Assembly (NCBI RefSeq): GCF_023721715.1
Contig: NZ_JAMDLG010000001.1
Coordinates: 3,793,655-3,857,654, forward strand
Reading direction: 5' to 3'
Origin: Parasegetibacter sp. NRK P23
GTDB lineage: Bacteria > Bacteroidota > Bacteroidia > Chitinophagales > Chitinophagaceae
Length of the DNA: 64,000 bases
Positions 16,844 to 25,999 of the stretch are shown piece by piece; positions within the stretch are counted from its first letter, which is position 1, and each line of letters starts with the position of its first letter. The translations under genes and the position numbers were made by a program. The notes under the pieces are model-generated. The model worked only from the letters and a program-made list of their open reading frames with translations, was not told the DNA's origin and made no database searches.

Positions 16844-17764
16844 TTACGGCATGATGCCCGGGCCTTTTTCCCGGAACGCTTTCGGGGTAACCCCGGCAAC
16901 GTTCTTGAAGAATTTCGTGAAGTTGGAGGTATCCTTAAAATGCAGGTGGTAAGAGATTTCGGAAACCGACATCTTTGTATTCCGCAACAATGTTTTCGCT
17001 TCCTGCACATACCTTTCGCGGATGATCTGCGTGGCCGTTTTGCCCGTTTGTTTTTTGATGAGATCACTTACATAATGCGGGTGAAGGTGCATTTCATCCG
17101 CAATCTGCTGGATGGTGACCTGGCCCTCCGCCTGGCTGGCCGCCATTTCGGTGAAATAGCGGTTGAGTTTTTCGAGGAAAAGCGCGGGAACAGGCGTGCG
17201 TTGCCTGTCGTTCAACGGCAAGATCTCCTGGTAGAGTTCCCTGCATTTGTAGAGCAGAATATGGATGTAGTGGAACAGGACCTTCATGCTGTGGGGATGG
17301 CCGCTGTTCAATTCAGTTTTTATCCGCAGGAACCATTCTTCGAGCTGGCAGGTTCTTTCTTCCTCCAACGACAGCACCACCTGCGCATCGGGCTGGAAAA
17401 AATCCATTTCATGCAAACTGTTCTCGGTAAACTGGAACTGGGAAAGATAATCGGGCGTAAAGAACAGCAGAAAGCCTTTCCAGTCGCTCATTTTATTGTA
17501 GGCACGGATATCCCAGGGCGAAGAGAAATACAGGCTTCCGCGTTTGATCTCATATTCATTTGAATTGATGGTAAGCCTTGCAGTGCCGCTGGTGATAAAG
17601 CCGATCACATAGGCGTTGAGCCGGAACGGTTTGATTTCGGGTACCTCCTGTACGGGATATTGCTCCAGTTCATAAAGCTCAAAATGGGGCTTTATGGCAT
17701 GGATGCTGGCATTTTTTCGGAATGCCTCGTCGATGCTGGAAAAGTATGGAATGGGGCGGTCCAC
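16844..17764 (-). CDS. AraC-family transcriptional regulator
   Basis: 306 residues. The N-terminal cupin-like sensing domain (about 35-190: KPFRLNAYVIGFITSGTARLTINSNEYEIKRGSLYFSSP...) is followed by the C-terminal double helix-turn-helix AraC/XylS domain (about 205-300: VTIQQIADEMHLHPHYVSDLIKKQTG and ISYHLHFKDTSNFTKFFKNVAGVTPKAFRE). Such regulators sense small molecules and activate nearby genes. The target here is not obvious; the gene is isolated between a convergent aminotransferase gene and the downstream-facing guanylyltransferase gene on the same strand. Confidence 0.94.
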   Translation of the reverse strand: MDRPIPYFSSIDEAFRKNASIHAIKPHFELYELEQYPVQEVPEIKPFRLNAYVIGFITSGTARLTINSNEYEIKRGSLYFSSPWDIRAYNKMSDWKGFLLFFTPDYLSQFQFTENSLHEMDFFQPDAQVVLSLEEERTCQLEEWFLRIKTELNSGHPHSMKVLFHYIHILLYKCRELYQEILPLNDRQRTPVPALFLEKLNRYFTEMAASQAEGQVTIQQIADEMHLHPHYVSDLIKKQTGKTATQIIRERYVQEAKTLLRNTKMSVSEISYHLHFKDTSNFTKFFKNVAGVTPKAFREKGPGIMP

Positions 17765-17819
17765 TCCTTCAAATTTAACCTTGAACTAAGTTAGCGTTCT
17801 GTTAATGTTGAAGTTATCC

Positions 17820-18902
17820 TTAGAGGAACCTGTCGCCTTTGTTGCGTTTTACTTCGGCCACATATTCCTTGATCTCCTGCTCTTTGTCTTTTTTACAGAT
17901 CAGCAATACATCCTCCGTATCTACGATAATAAAATCGTCGAGGCCTTGTAAAACGAGCAGTTTATCTTCCGGTGCATGCACCATGCAGCGCGCGGAGTCG
18001 ATGACCATCACCTGTTGGGAGGCGATGGCGTTGGCAAGGTGGTCCTTTTTAAGGTTATCGTAAGCACTGGCCCATGTACCGAGATCACTCCAGCCGAAGG
18101 AAGAGGGGATCACGTATACATTCGAGGCCTTTTCCATGATACCGTAGTCGATGGAGATATTGGTACACTGGGGGTAGATTCTTTCCAGCGCGTTCTTTTC
18201 TTCTGTGCCGGTGAGGTTTTCTTTTTCCAGGAAGAACATTTCGTGCATTTCCGGGAGGTGTTGTTCAAAGGCCTGAACAAGGTTTTTCACCATCCACACG
18301 AAGATGCCTGCGTTCCAGAGAAAGTCTCCGCTCTGGAGGAATGTTTTGGCCAGTTCCAGGTTCGGTTTTTCTGTGAAGGTCTTCACCTTATAAACGTTAT
18401 GCGAAACCGCCTGCATTTCATACTGGATATAACCGTATCCTGTATTGGGGTGGGTGGGCTTAATGCCGAGTGTAACGAGGGCGTTGTGTTCCTTTACGAA
18501 GCCCTGGGCCTCGATGCACACTTTATTGAAACCGATGTTATCGAGAATGAGGTGATCGGCCGGTGCGCAGATGAGTGTGGCTTCCGGGTCGAGGGCGAGT
18601 AATTTATAAGAGATATAAGCCACGCAGGGCGCGGTATTCTTCCGGTATGGTTCAGCGAGAATGTTGTCGTGTTTCAGTTCAGGAAGTTGTTCCTTCACGA
18701 TATCAACATACTCTTCCGCTGTTACCACGAAAATATTTTCGGCGGGTATGAAATGCGCGAAGCGGTCGTAAGTAGCCTGGATCAGCGTGCGGCCGGTATT
18801 GAGGATGTCAAGGAATTGTTTGGGGAAATTCGTTCTGCTCATGGGCCAGAATCTGCTGCCTATACCACCTGCCATTATCGCCACATACTGATGCTTGTTC
18901 AT
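17820..18902 (-). CDS. Mannose-1-phosphate guanylyltransferase
   Basis: 360 residues. The nucleotidyltransferase signature YVAIMAGGIGSRFWPMSRTNFPKQFLDIL is at the N-terminus, and NTGYGYIQYE, FTEKPNLELAKTFLQSGDFLWNAGIFVW and SIDYGIMEKASNVYVIPSSFGWSDLGTW follow, as in ManC/GMP enzymes. It makes GDP-mannose from mannose-1-phosphate and GTP for surface glycans. It lacks the C-terminal isomerase (phosphomannose isomerase) domain of bifunctional ManC, so it is the short, monofunctional form. It lies 54 bp downstream of the arabinose-5-phosphate isomerase gene on the same strand. Confidence 0.95.
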   Translation of the reverse strand: MNKHQYVAIMAGGIGSRFWPMSRTNFPKQFLDILNTGRTLIQATYDRFAHFIPAENIFVVTAEEYVDIVKEQLPELKHDNILAEPYRKNTAPCVAYISYKLLALDPEATLICAPADHLILDNIGFNKVCIEAQGFVKEHNALVTLGIKPTHPNTGYGYIQYEMQAVSHNVYKVKTFTEKPNLELAKTFLQSGDFLWNAGIFVWMVKNLVQAFEQHLPEMHEMFFLEKENLTGTEEKNALERIYPQCTNISIDYGIMEKASNVYVIPSSFGWSDLGTWASAYDNLKKDHLANAIASQQVMVIDSARCMVHAPEDKLLVLQGLDDFIIVDTEDVLLICKKDKEQEIKEYVAEVKRNKGDRFL

Positions 18903-18956
18903 ACCAGGATAATTGATTTTATTTTTAAGTGGCCCAAAGTACGCAAGTTTTATCCA

Positions 18957-19913
18957 TTATATCAAGCCTTCCCGGATAAGATCATGGATGTGCAATATGC
19001 CGGCATAATTTCCGTTGCGGGTTACCAGCAGCTGGTTGATGTTGTGGGCGCGCATCAACGCAAGCGCATCAACGGCCAGCGCTTCTTCTCCGATGGTTTT
19101 GGGATTTTTCCCCGCTATATCTATCGCTTTGATACCGTTTAAATCTGTGGTGTTTTCCAGCATTCTTCTCACGTCTCCGTCGGTGATTACGCCCACCAGT
19201 GTACCGTTTTTTTCCGTAACGGCGGTGGCACCGAGTCTTTTCCTGGAGATCTCCACGATCACTTCTTTGAGTGTGGCGGTGGTTTCCACAACGGGTTTTT
19301 CATTGTGTACGGAGAGGTCGCCCACCCGCAGGTAGAGTTGTTTTCCGAGCATACCTCCCGGATGGTATTTGGCGAAATCCGCTCCGGTGAAGCCCTTCAG
19401 CTTCATCAGACAAACGGCGAGCGCATCACCCATCACCAGTTGCGCGGTGGTGCTGCTGGTGGGTGCCAGGTTGTTGGGACAGGCTTCCTGGCTCACCGTG
19501 GTATTCAGTACAAGATCGGCATTGCGCGCAAGGAAGGAACCGGTATTCCCCACCATGGCAATGATCTTATTGCCGAAGTTCCGTATCAGCGGTATCAGTA
19601 CTTTTATTTCCGGGCTTTCACCGCTTTTACTGAGCACCATAACGGCATCGTTCACCTGAATCATGCCCAGGTCGCCGTGAATGGCATCAGCGGCGTGCAT
19701 GAACAAGGCTGGCGTTCCTGTGGAGTTCAGTGTGGCCACGATCTTCTGCCCAATGATGGCGCTTTTGCCGATACCGGTAACCACTACACGACCGTTGTGC
19801 GTGTGAATGAATTCCACGGTCCGTTCAAAATCTTCATTGATGAATGCTTTCAAACCGGCCACGGATGTAGCTTCCAGGTCTATTGTATTGAGGGCGGTCT
19901 CCCTGATGTTCAT
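18957..19913 (-). CDS. kdsD: Arabinose-5-phosphate isomerase (KpsF/GutQ/KdsD family)
   Basis: 318 residues: an N-terminal SIS sugar-isomerase domain (GRVVVTGIGKSAIIGQKIVATLNSTGTPALFMHAADAIHGDLGM, MVLSKSGESPEI, PTSSTTAQLVMGDALAVCLM) and two C-terminal CBS domains (about 205-318). It isomerises ribulose-5-phosphate to arabinose-5-phosphate, the first Kdo step for lipopolysaccharide. The next pathway enzyme present in the window is kdsB at 37967. Its start overlaps the stop of the GH3 gene (ATGA, 4 bp), so translation is coupled to that gene. Confidence 0.95.
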   Translation of the reverse strand: MNIRETALNTIDLEATSVAGLKAFINEDFERTVEFIHTHNGRVVVTGIGKSAIIGQKIVATLNSTGTPALFMHAADAIHGDLGMIQVNDAVMVLSKSGESPEIKVLIPLIRNFGNKIIAMVGNTGSFLARNADLVLNTTVSQEACPNNLAPTSSTTAQLVMGDALAVCLMKLKGFTGADFAKYHPGGMLGKQLYLRVGDLSVHNEKPVVETTATLKEVIVEISRKRLGATAVTEKNGTLVGVITDGDVRRMLENTTDLNGIKAIDIAGKNPKTIGEEALAVDALALMRAHNINQLLVTRNGNYAGILHIHDLIREGLI

Positions 19914-21445
19914 GAGGTCGTTGTTTTTGCGGGCGCCACAAAGTTCTTCCAGTCTTCGTACATTTTTCCACGCAATACCCGCGGGAACTTGTGCTGACCA
20001 CCCATTTTTCCTTTCAGGCGCATGAACTCCATAAAACGCTCTTCCGGCAAAACATCCAGGAAAACTTCTTTCAGGGCGCTTTTTCTTTCCACGGCGTAAT
20101 CGTCGTTCAGGATATTCAGTTGCTCATCAATGGCCTTCCGGAGTTGGTCGGCATCTATCGTATCATCGCAGGCCACATACCAGTGGTGGGCGAAGAAATT
20201 ATTATAAGGAACGCCGGCCACAGTGTATTCGGGAATGGACACGTTGAATTGTTCGCACACATTCTTCACGGCTTTGTTCATATTGTCCACGCTCAGGTGT
20301 TCTCCCACCAGTGAAAGAAAATGTTTGGTGCGGCCGGTGATCACGATCTCGCATCTTTCTTTGTCGGTGAAGCGCACGGTGTCGCCTATCAGGTAGCGCC
20401 ATGCGCCAGCGCTGGTACTGAGCAGGATGGCATAGTCCTTTCCTTCCTCCACTTCATGTACCATCAGCGTTTCGGCGTTGGGAACGAGGTTGCCGTCGGC
20501 ATCGAAATTTTTTTCGTTGAAGGGCACGAATTCGAAGAAGATGTGTTCGTTTACTGCGAGCCGCATGCCTTTGGCGTGTTGCCTGTCCTGGTAAGCGATG
20601 AAACCTTCGGAAGCGAGGTAGGTCTCTATATAGGTCATGGGTTTGCCCAGCAGTTTCTCGAATCCTTTTTTGTACGGTTCGAAAGAAACGCCGCCATGCA
20701 CGAAGAACGCAAGGTTGGGCCACATATCGTGGATGGTCTTGAGGTTATAGCGTTCCACGATTTTTTCCATGCAGAGCTGCACCCATGCGGGAACGCCCAC
20801 CACGAAGCCAATGTCCCAGTTGGGGGCTTCCTGTACAATATCTTCAATCTTGATGTTCCAGTCTTTTTCGCGGGCGATTTTTTTGCCCGGCTTATAAAAT
20901 GGCTGGAACCAGAAGGGCGCTTTTTTTACGGTAATACCGCTGAGGTCTCCGGCATAATAGCCCGGACCTTTCTGCAAATCTGTACTGCCACCGAGGGTGA
21001 GCCATCCTTTGCCCACCGATTTCCAGGGAATATCTTCATACCCGCGGAGCGTGAGCAGTTGTTTGATCATGATCATCCGGTTGCCACGAAGCAGGTCGGA
21101 AGTGATGGGAATATATTTACTGGCAGATTCCGAGGTTCCGGAGGAAAGTGCATAGAACTTTATCTTGCCGGGCCAGCATACATCGGATTTGCCTTCCAGC
21201 GTTTTGTGCCACCATTGTTGGTAGATGCCGTTATAATCGTGCGTGGGAACGAGTTCCTGAAACTTTTTCCCCGGGTGGCGGCTGATAAGGATATTATCGA
21301 ACTGGTACCGCTGCCCGAATTCGGTGAACCGGGCCTTCTTCAACAGCTTTTTCAACACGTTGATCTGCTGCCGTTTAGGAGAGTTCCCCGTAAGCCGGAG
21401 CGCTGCTGCCACTGATTTGGGTAACTTGATATCGAAGAAGGCCAT
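19910..21445 (-). CDS. GH3 auxin-responsive-promoter family protein (acyl-adenylating enzyme)
   Basis: 511 residues, normal for bacterial GH3 proteins. ATP/AMP-binding motifs are visible: ALSSGTSESASKYIPIT (motif I), YLASEGFIAYQDR (motif II) and YLIGDTVRFTD (motif III). Plant GH3 enzymes join amino acids to jasmonate or auxin through an acyl adenylate; the bacterial substrate is not established. Here the gene is translationally coupled (4-bp overlap) to the Kdo pathway isomerase and precedes mannose-1-phosphate guanylyltransferase on the same strand, so a role in envelope or surface-glycan acylation is a reasonable inference. Confidence 0.93.
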   Translation of the reverse strand: MAFFDIKLPKSVAAALRLTGNSPKRQQINVLKKLLKKARFTEFGQRYQFDNILISRHPGKKFQELVPTHDYNGIYQQWWHKTLEGKSDVCWPGKIKFYALSSGTSESASKYIPITSDLLRGNRMIMIKQLLTLRGYEDIPWKSVGKGWLTLGGSTDLQKGPGYYAGDLSGITVKKAPFWFQPFYKPGKKIAREKDWNIKIEDIVQEAPNWDIGFVVGVPAWVQLCMEKIVERYNLKTIHDMWPNLAFFVHGGVSFEPYKKGFEKLLGKPMTYIETYLASEGFIAYQDRQHAKGMRLAVNEHIFFEFVPFNEKNFDADGNLVPNAETLMVHEVEEGKDYAILLSTSAGAWRYLIGDTVRFTDKERCEIVITGRTKHFLSLVGEHLSVDNMNKAVKNVCEQFNVSIPEYTVAGVPYNNFFAHHWYVACDDTIDADQLRKAIDEQLNILNDDYAVERKSALKEVFLDVLPEERFMEFMRLKGKMGGQHKFPRVLRGKMYEDWKNFVAPAKTTTS

Positions 21446-21515
21446 CTAGTGATTTGGTGCTTTTAAAATATGCAAATGTACGGAACCCCTTTTAAAAGGC
21501 ATTTTACAGGGTAAG

Positions 21516-23435
21516 TTACTGATTTTTAGCGCCGAGGTGGTAAAATCCTTTCCGCGTGAGCGCGATATCCCTGTTGAAGGAATATTCCAGCGAATAGTGT
21601 TTATCCAATGCTTCCAGTATTCCTGAGTTCATGGCTTTATTATGTGCTGATGGCCTGCTGGTGGTGGTGAGAATGCCCGGTGGTATACACGGAAGCTCTT
21701 TCCCCGATCCCGCATATCCGATCCATGTTCTCGCTCCGGAGAGGACCCTGAAAATATTCCGGAGTAAACCGAGGGGCCGCGGGATAATAAAAGCCAGCAA
21801 GGGCCAACTTAGGAGGAGGTACGAAGAGATCAGCACATCTGTTAGTCGTTTGTTCCTCCGCTCCCGGGGGGTGGCCAGCCGGGTGGAAAGCTCCGTTGAA
21901 TACGCCTCGCCCGCTTCGTTGGCCGACTCGCTGCCTACAATACTTTCGCTTCCGGAAGCGGAATACAGGATGCGAACACCTTTGGGAAAGTTTTCCAGTT
22001 TCTGTAAAAAGGATTCCAAAGGAATTTCTCCAAAACAACAGATCACTTCGCCATAAGGAATCGTGGCATACAGTTGAAAATCCGCTTCTGTTTCCGGTGA
22101 AAAACTTCCGAGCAACTGGGTGTTTTTCCCGTTAGCGGCAATCAGTGCGCCCACTCTTTCGAGCTCCGGCTTTGTTCCTGCCACCAATGCCTCGTAAGGC
22201 AGCTTTTCTTTTTCTGCTTCCAGCACATCCAGGCCAACCAGGGCTTTCCTGTTCATCCAGGTGAACATATAAAATAACAACTGGGCCGAAGCCAGCATCC
22301 CGCGCGAAAAGCGCCATTCTTCCGGCAGCAATGCATACACAGACAATACCAACGGCAATTGAATCAGTGCGCAAAGCAAAATATTAACCGGGCGGAAACT
22401 TCTGTAATACAACCCACCCCAGTAATGGATGAGCATGGCCACCAGGGCCGATCCCAAAGCGGCTGCGGCCACCAGTTGGTGCTGGTAAGCGACCCCGGGT
22501 TTCATATAAGTTTGCCAAACCAGCAACAGGATGCCAAAGGATGCGAACATGCACAAAATATCGAGGATCGGTAACCCGGCTTTCAGCATAAAACGCCTGA
22601 GCGCCGAGAGGGCCGCTCTTCCGGAGATGGCCAGTTTGATCGCGGCACGGAAAAGCCGCACCTGCTGTCCCGAATAATGTTTCTCCACAAATACGCGCAT
22701 GGCCTGATAGAACATGCGCACATAGTTCAGGCTTCCCTTGCGGGTACTTTCTCCTTTAAAATGAATGATGCGGACAGGAAGGTAGAAGTTTTTATACCCG
22801 GCTTTCTGTATGCGGAAACTCAGGTCAATGTCTTCCCCGTACATAAAAAAAGCCGGGTCGAAGCCGCCGGTCTTTTCCAGCACGGTTCTTTTCACCATCA
22901 TAAAAGCGCCCGCAAGCACATCCACTTCCGCAGGTTCATTTTCGGGCAGGAAGCCCAGGTGATAACGCGCGAACCTTTTGGAACGGGGAAAAAGGGCAGA
23001 GAGACCAGTCAATTTATAAAACGAAGTGACTGGATCTGGAAAAGAACGTTTCGATTCCCGCAGGAACCTCCCGTTGCCATCCAACATGCGTACACCCACG
23101 GCACCCGCATCAGCATGTGTTTCCAGGAAACCGATGCAGGTGTCGAAGGCTTCCTTCGTTACCAATGTATCCGGGTTCAGGAACAGGATGTATTTGCCTT
23201 TTGCTTCCGCGAGCGCCCTGTTGTTCGCCTTTCCGAAGCCTTCATTCTCTTTATTCCGGATGAACCGCACCCAGGGAAACCGTGGCGGCAGGTAACGCAT
23301 GCTGTTGTCGGCGGAAGCATTGTCCACCACAATTACTTCTCCCTGCGTTCCTTCCAGCGCATACTTCACCGAATGAAGACATTGCTCCAGGAAAAGTGGC
23401 ACATTGTAATTGACGATCACGATACTGATGAGCAT
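21516..23435 (-). CDS. Membrane glycosyltransferase family 2 with C-terminal sugar-transferase-like domain
   Basis: 639 residues from the ATG at 23435 (MLISIVIVNYNVPLFLEQCLHS); the longer frame would run into the suhB promoter. The N-terminal GT-A domain has VIVVDNASADNS, LFLNPDTLVT, LAGAFMMVKRTVLEKTGGFDPAFFMYGEDIDLSFRIQKAGY (rhamnosyltransferase-like). Two to four membrane helices follow (about 305-400), then a soluble part and a final membrane-proximal stretch (LTDVLISSYLLLSWPLLAFIIPRPLGLLRNI) ending in RTWIGYAGSGKELPCIPPGIL, which resembles the C-terminus of polyprenyl-glycosylphosphotransferases but without an obvious complete catalytic domain. Probably builds an exported glycan. It may have two activities or one that has decayed. 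Confidence 0.85.
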   Translation of the reverse strand: MLISIVIVNYNVPLFLEQCLHSVKYALEGTQGEVIVVDNASADNSMRYLPPRFPWVRFIRNKENEGFGKANNRALAEAKGKYILFLNPDTLVTKEAFDTCIGFLETHADAGAVGVRMLDGNGRFLRESKRSFPDPVTSFYKLTGLSALFPRSKRFARYHLGFLPENEPAEVDVLAGAFMMVKRTVLEKTGGFDPAFFMYGEDIDLSFRIQKAGYKNFYLPVRIIHFKGESTRKGSLNYVRMFYQAMRVFVEKHYSGQQVRLFRAAIKLAISGRAALSALRRFMLKAGLPILDILCMFASFGILLLVWQTYMKPGVAYQHQLVAAAALGSALVAMLIHYWGGLYYRSFRPVNILLCALIQLPLVLSVYALLPEEWRFSRGMLASAQLLFYMFTWMNRKALVGLDVLEAEKEKLPYEALVAGTKPELERVGALIAANGKNTQLLGSFSPETEADFQLYATIPYGEVICCFGEIPLESFLQKLENFPKGVRILYSASGSESIVGSESANEAGEAYSTELSTRLATPRERRNKRLTDVLISSYLLLSWPLLAFIIPRPLGLLRNIFRVLSGARTWIGYAGSGKELPCIPPGILTTTSRPSAHNKAMNSGILEALDKHYSLEYSFNRDIALTRKGFYHLGAKNQ

Positions 23436-23504
23436 GTAAGGGCGCACGTTGTGAACACGAATTAAGCGGATTTGAAGCGGAGCGCAAAATATACCTGTGT
23501 TATT

Positions 23505-23512
23505 TATCTTTG
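23505..23512 (+). promoter_or_regulatory. Bacteroidota -7 element of suhB
   Basis: TATCTTTG matches the TAnnTTTG -7 consensus of the Bacteroidota main sigma factor. It ends only 5 bases before the chosen ATG (23518), so the transcript would start at or almost at the start codon, implying a leaderless or very short-leader mRNA. Confidence 0.5.
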
Positions 23513-23517
23513 CCCCC

Positions 23518-24291
23518 ATGTTCAAGACCACACTTATAAAGGCCTCTGAAGCCGCCGCGCAGGTAATGATGGAATTCTCCGAAAAAGGTTTCCGTATCAC
23601 CAACAAGGAAGGAATCAACAATCTTGTTACGGAGGCCGATCATGCCTGTGAAAAAGTGATCATGGATATGATCAAGCAGGAACATCCCGATCATTATATC
23701 CTGAGTGAGGAATCCGGCGCCATCGTGCAGGAGTCCGCTTACAAATGGATTATCGATCCCATTGATGGCACGGTGAACTTCGCCAACGGCATCCCCCTCT
23801 GTTGCGTGAGCATCGCTCTGGAGAAGGATGGGGAAATGATGATGGGCGCGGTATACAACCCGTTTATGCGGGAATTCTTTTTCGCGCAGAAAGGATGGGG
23901 CGCCACGCTGAACGACAAAATTATTCACGTGAGCCAGAAAAATGAAGTGGCCAGCGCGTGTTTGGTTACCGGCTTTCCCTATACCTACCTTGATATGGAA
24001 AATGGTCCGCTGGATGTATTCGACCGTTTTATCAGGCGCGGTATTCCCGTTCGCCGACTCGGTTCCGCCGCCATCGACCTGTGTTGGGTGGCCGCCGGGC
24101 GCTTCGACGCTTTCTATGAACACAACCTTAATGCCTGGGACTCAGCCGCAGGATTTCTCATCGTGGAAGAGGCCGGAGGAAAAGTAACCGACTTCTACGG
24201 TAATCCTTATTCTCCCTATCAGCCACAAATACTGGCTTCTAACGGTATCATACATACGGAGATGCTGCAGGACATTGGCTGGAAAAAATAA
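23518..24291 (+). CDS. suhB: Inositol-1-monophosphatase family phosphatase
   Basis: 257 residues from the ATG at 23518. Mg-dependent phosphatase motifs: LVTEADHACEKVIMDMI, LSEESG (first metal Glu), WIIDPIDGTVNFANGIPLCCVSIAL (DPIDGT) and ENLNAWDSAAGFLIVEEAGGKVTDF (WDxAAG). Family members hydrolyse myo-inositol phosphates or related sugar phosphates; E. coli SuhB also affects rRNA transcription. Its start lies 82 bp from the divergent glycosyltransferase start. The gene is convergent with, and directly abuts, the holin-like gene (stop at 24291, next stop at 24292). Confidence 0.93.
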   Translation: MFKTTLIKASEAAAQVMMEFSEKGFRITNKEGINNLVTEADHACEKVIMDMIKQEHPDHYILSEESGAIVQESAYKWIIDPIDGTVNFANGIPLCCVSIALEKDGEMMMGAVYNPFMREFFFAQKGWGATLNDKIIHVSQKNEVASACLVTGFPYTYLDMENGPLDVFDRFIRRGIPVRRLGSAAIDLCWVAAGRFDAFYEHNLNAWDSAAGFLIVEEAGGKVTDFYGNPYSPYQPQILASNGIIHTEMLQDIGWKK

Positions 24292-24639
24292 TTATTCCGC
24301 CTCCCGCTCTTTCCGGTCGAGAAAGGAGTTCAGTATAGAAAGGATGATGCTGAAGAGCAGTGCATACCAGAAATTACTTACCTCGAAGCCTTTCACGATT
24401 TCGCTGCCCAGCAATATCATGAGCGCGTTGATCACGAACAGGAACAGTCCGAACGTGAACACGGTTAAGGGCAGCGTGAACAGAATCAGCAATGGTTTTA
24501 CGAAGGTGTTGAGCAGGGAAAGCACCAGGATGATCAGGATGGCCGCCCAGTAATCGGTGATCCTGATACCGGGAAGCACATGCGAAAGCCCCAGCGCCAC
24601 GGCTGCGGTGAACAAGGTGCGGAGTACAAACCTGACCAT
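24292..24639 (-). CDS. Phage holin family 4-type (YvlD-like) membrane protein
   Basis: 115 residues with four hydrophobic segments (about 3-22, 30-52, 55-78, 90-108), including LNTFVKPLLILFTLPLTVFTFGLFLFVINALMI, the hallmark of the 'phage_holin_4_2' domain family. Despite the name these are chromosomal membrane proteins of unknown function in many bacteria, not lysis proteins here, as there are no phage genes around. It is followed by the M16 pair on the same strand upstream. Confidence 0.9.
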   Translation of the reverse strand: MVRFVLRTLFTAAVALGLSHVLPGIRITDYWAAILIILVLSLLNTFVKPLLILFTLPLTVFTFGLFLFVINALMILLGSEIVKGFEVSNFWYALLFSIILSILNSFLDRKEREAE

Positions 24640-24668
24640 AAACGGAGTTTTGCTAAAAATACAAAAAC

Positions 24669-25976
24669 CTATACAACCACCATTTCATAAAAATCTTCGT
24701 CCACCAGGTATTTCTGCGCCAGGTCCCGGAGTTCTTGCGCCGAAATGGTTTTGATCACTTCTATGGAACGGTTGAAATAAGCCTCATCCAGGTTGTTCAG
24801 GATAATATTCTTCCACCTGCTCATCACCTGGAAAGGACCATCGAGGTCGCCGAGCAGAGAACCCATCATGAAGTTGCGTACAAGTTGCAGTTCTTCGTCA
24901 TCGATCAACTCTTCGCGGAGGATGTTCATTTCCTTGTACACTTCCTGTACGGTAGCCTCGCAAACACCGGTACCCGCTTCTGTTGAAATGGCCCAGGCGG
25001 TATCGCCGATATGGTTCTGGATATAACTGTAAATACCATAAGTATAGCCTTTGTCTTCGCGGATATTACTCATCAGTCTGGACCCGAAGAAGCCGCCGAA
25101 CACGTTGTTGAGCACCTGTACTTTCTGGAAATCGGGATGGTGGCGGTTCGGGAAAGGACGGGCCAGCCGGATGGCGCCCTGTACACCATCCGGATCGTTT
25201 TGTATCCGTGATTTTTTTTGCGCGGCAGGCGCCAGCGGATATACTTTTTCTGGCGCTGCTCCTTTGAGTGGAAGATCGCCGAAATAATTGTTCAGCAACA
25301 ATTCCAGGTTATCAGGCAGCAGGCCCGCGAGGAACAACACGCATTTTCCTTCCTGGTAGTACGTTTGATAGAATTGGCGGAGCTGTTCGGCGGTAAGCGC
25401 GTCGTAATCCTCCGCGCGGCTGTATTTCCCGTACGGGTGTGCCTCACCGTAAAGTTGCGCGTCGATCAGCCGGTTGGCAACGTAATCGCATTTTTTCAGG
25501 TTCACCAGCAATCTTTGTTTCGCGTTCTGCGTGAAGATGGCCAGTTCTTCCTCCGGGAAAACCGCTTCGGTGATGAGTTCCCGCACCACGGGCAAAAGAC
25601 TTTCCAGGTGTTTGTTCAGCCCCGACAAATTGATCACCGCCGTTTCGTTGTAACAAGCGCGGGTAAGGTAGGCGCCGTAGTATTCAAATTGCTCATTCAG
25701 TTCGAAGGCCGAATGCTTTTTCGTTCCATTCTTTAAGAGGTTGTTCGTAGCCGGCGCAACATTGTTGCTGGTTTCATAACTGTTTCCGGCATAAAAAACC
25801 CATTCCGCCTGAAAAACATCCTGTGTACCGCCATGGATGGCGTATACATCCACCCCGTTGTTCAACTTAAAGTGCCGGTAAGGTGGAAGGCTGAGGTGGA
25901 GCGATGCGGTATCTATAATGGCGGGCGCTTTCTTCCTGTTGAGCGTTTGTGTCAAATTCGTTTCTTTTACTATCAC
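24669..25976 (-). CDS. M16-family peptidase-like protein without active site
   Basis: 435 residues with M16 fold features (FEYYGAYLTRACYNETAVINLSGLNKHLESLLPVVRELITEAVFPEEELAIFTQNAKQRL, GKYSRAEDYDALTAEQLRQFYQTYYQ, MSNIREDKGYTYGIYSYIQ). At the place where the zinc site HxxEH should be there is ATNNLLKNGT, so the metal-binding motif is missing. It is therefore the non-catalytic partner, as in the mitochondrial-processing-peptidase alpha subunit. It is encoded directly after the active M16 gene (23-bp gap), consistent with a heterodimer. Confidence 0.92.
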   Translation of the reverse strand: MIVKETNLTQTLNRKKAPAIIDTASLHLSLPPYRHFKLNNGVDVYAIHGGTQDVFQAEWVFYAGNSYETSNNVAPATNNLLKNGTKKHSAFELNEQFEYYGAYLTRACYNETAVINLSGLNKHLESLLPVVRELITEAVFPEEELAIFTQNAKQRLLVNLKKCDYVANRLIDAQLYGEAHPYGKYSRAEDYDALTAEQLRQFYQTYYQEGKCVLFLAGLLPDNLELLLNNYFGDLPLKGAAPEKVYPLAPAAQKKSRIQNDPDGVQGAIRLARPFPNRHHPDFQKVQVLNNVFGGFFGSRLMSNIREDKGYTYGIYSYIQNHIGDTAWAISTEAGTGVCEATVQEVYKEMNILREELIDDEELQLVRNFMMGSLLGDLDGPFQVMSRWKNIILNNLDEAYFNRSIEVIKTISAQELRDLAQKYLVDEDFYEMVVV

Positions 25977-25999
25977 CTTGTGCTGTATTTTAAGGAAGA

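Noticed and set aside
20321..21415. 364-residue plus-strand ORF
   Set aside because: Antisense to the GH3 gene, which carries all three motifs.
24292..24639. Prophage remnant based on a 'phage holin' domain
   Set aside because: The domain family is chromosomal in many bacteria, and no phage structural, integrase or lysis genes are nearby.
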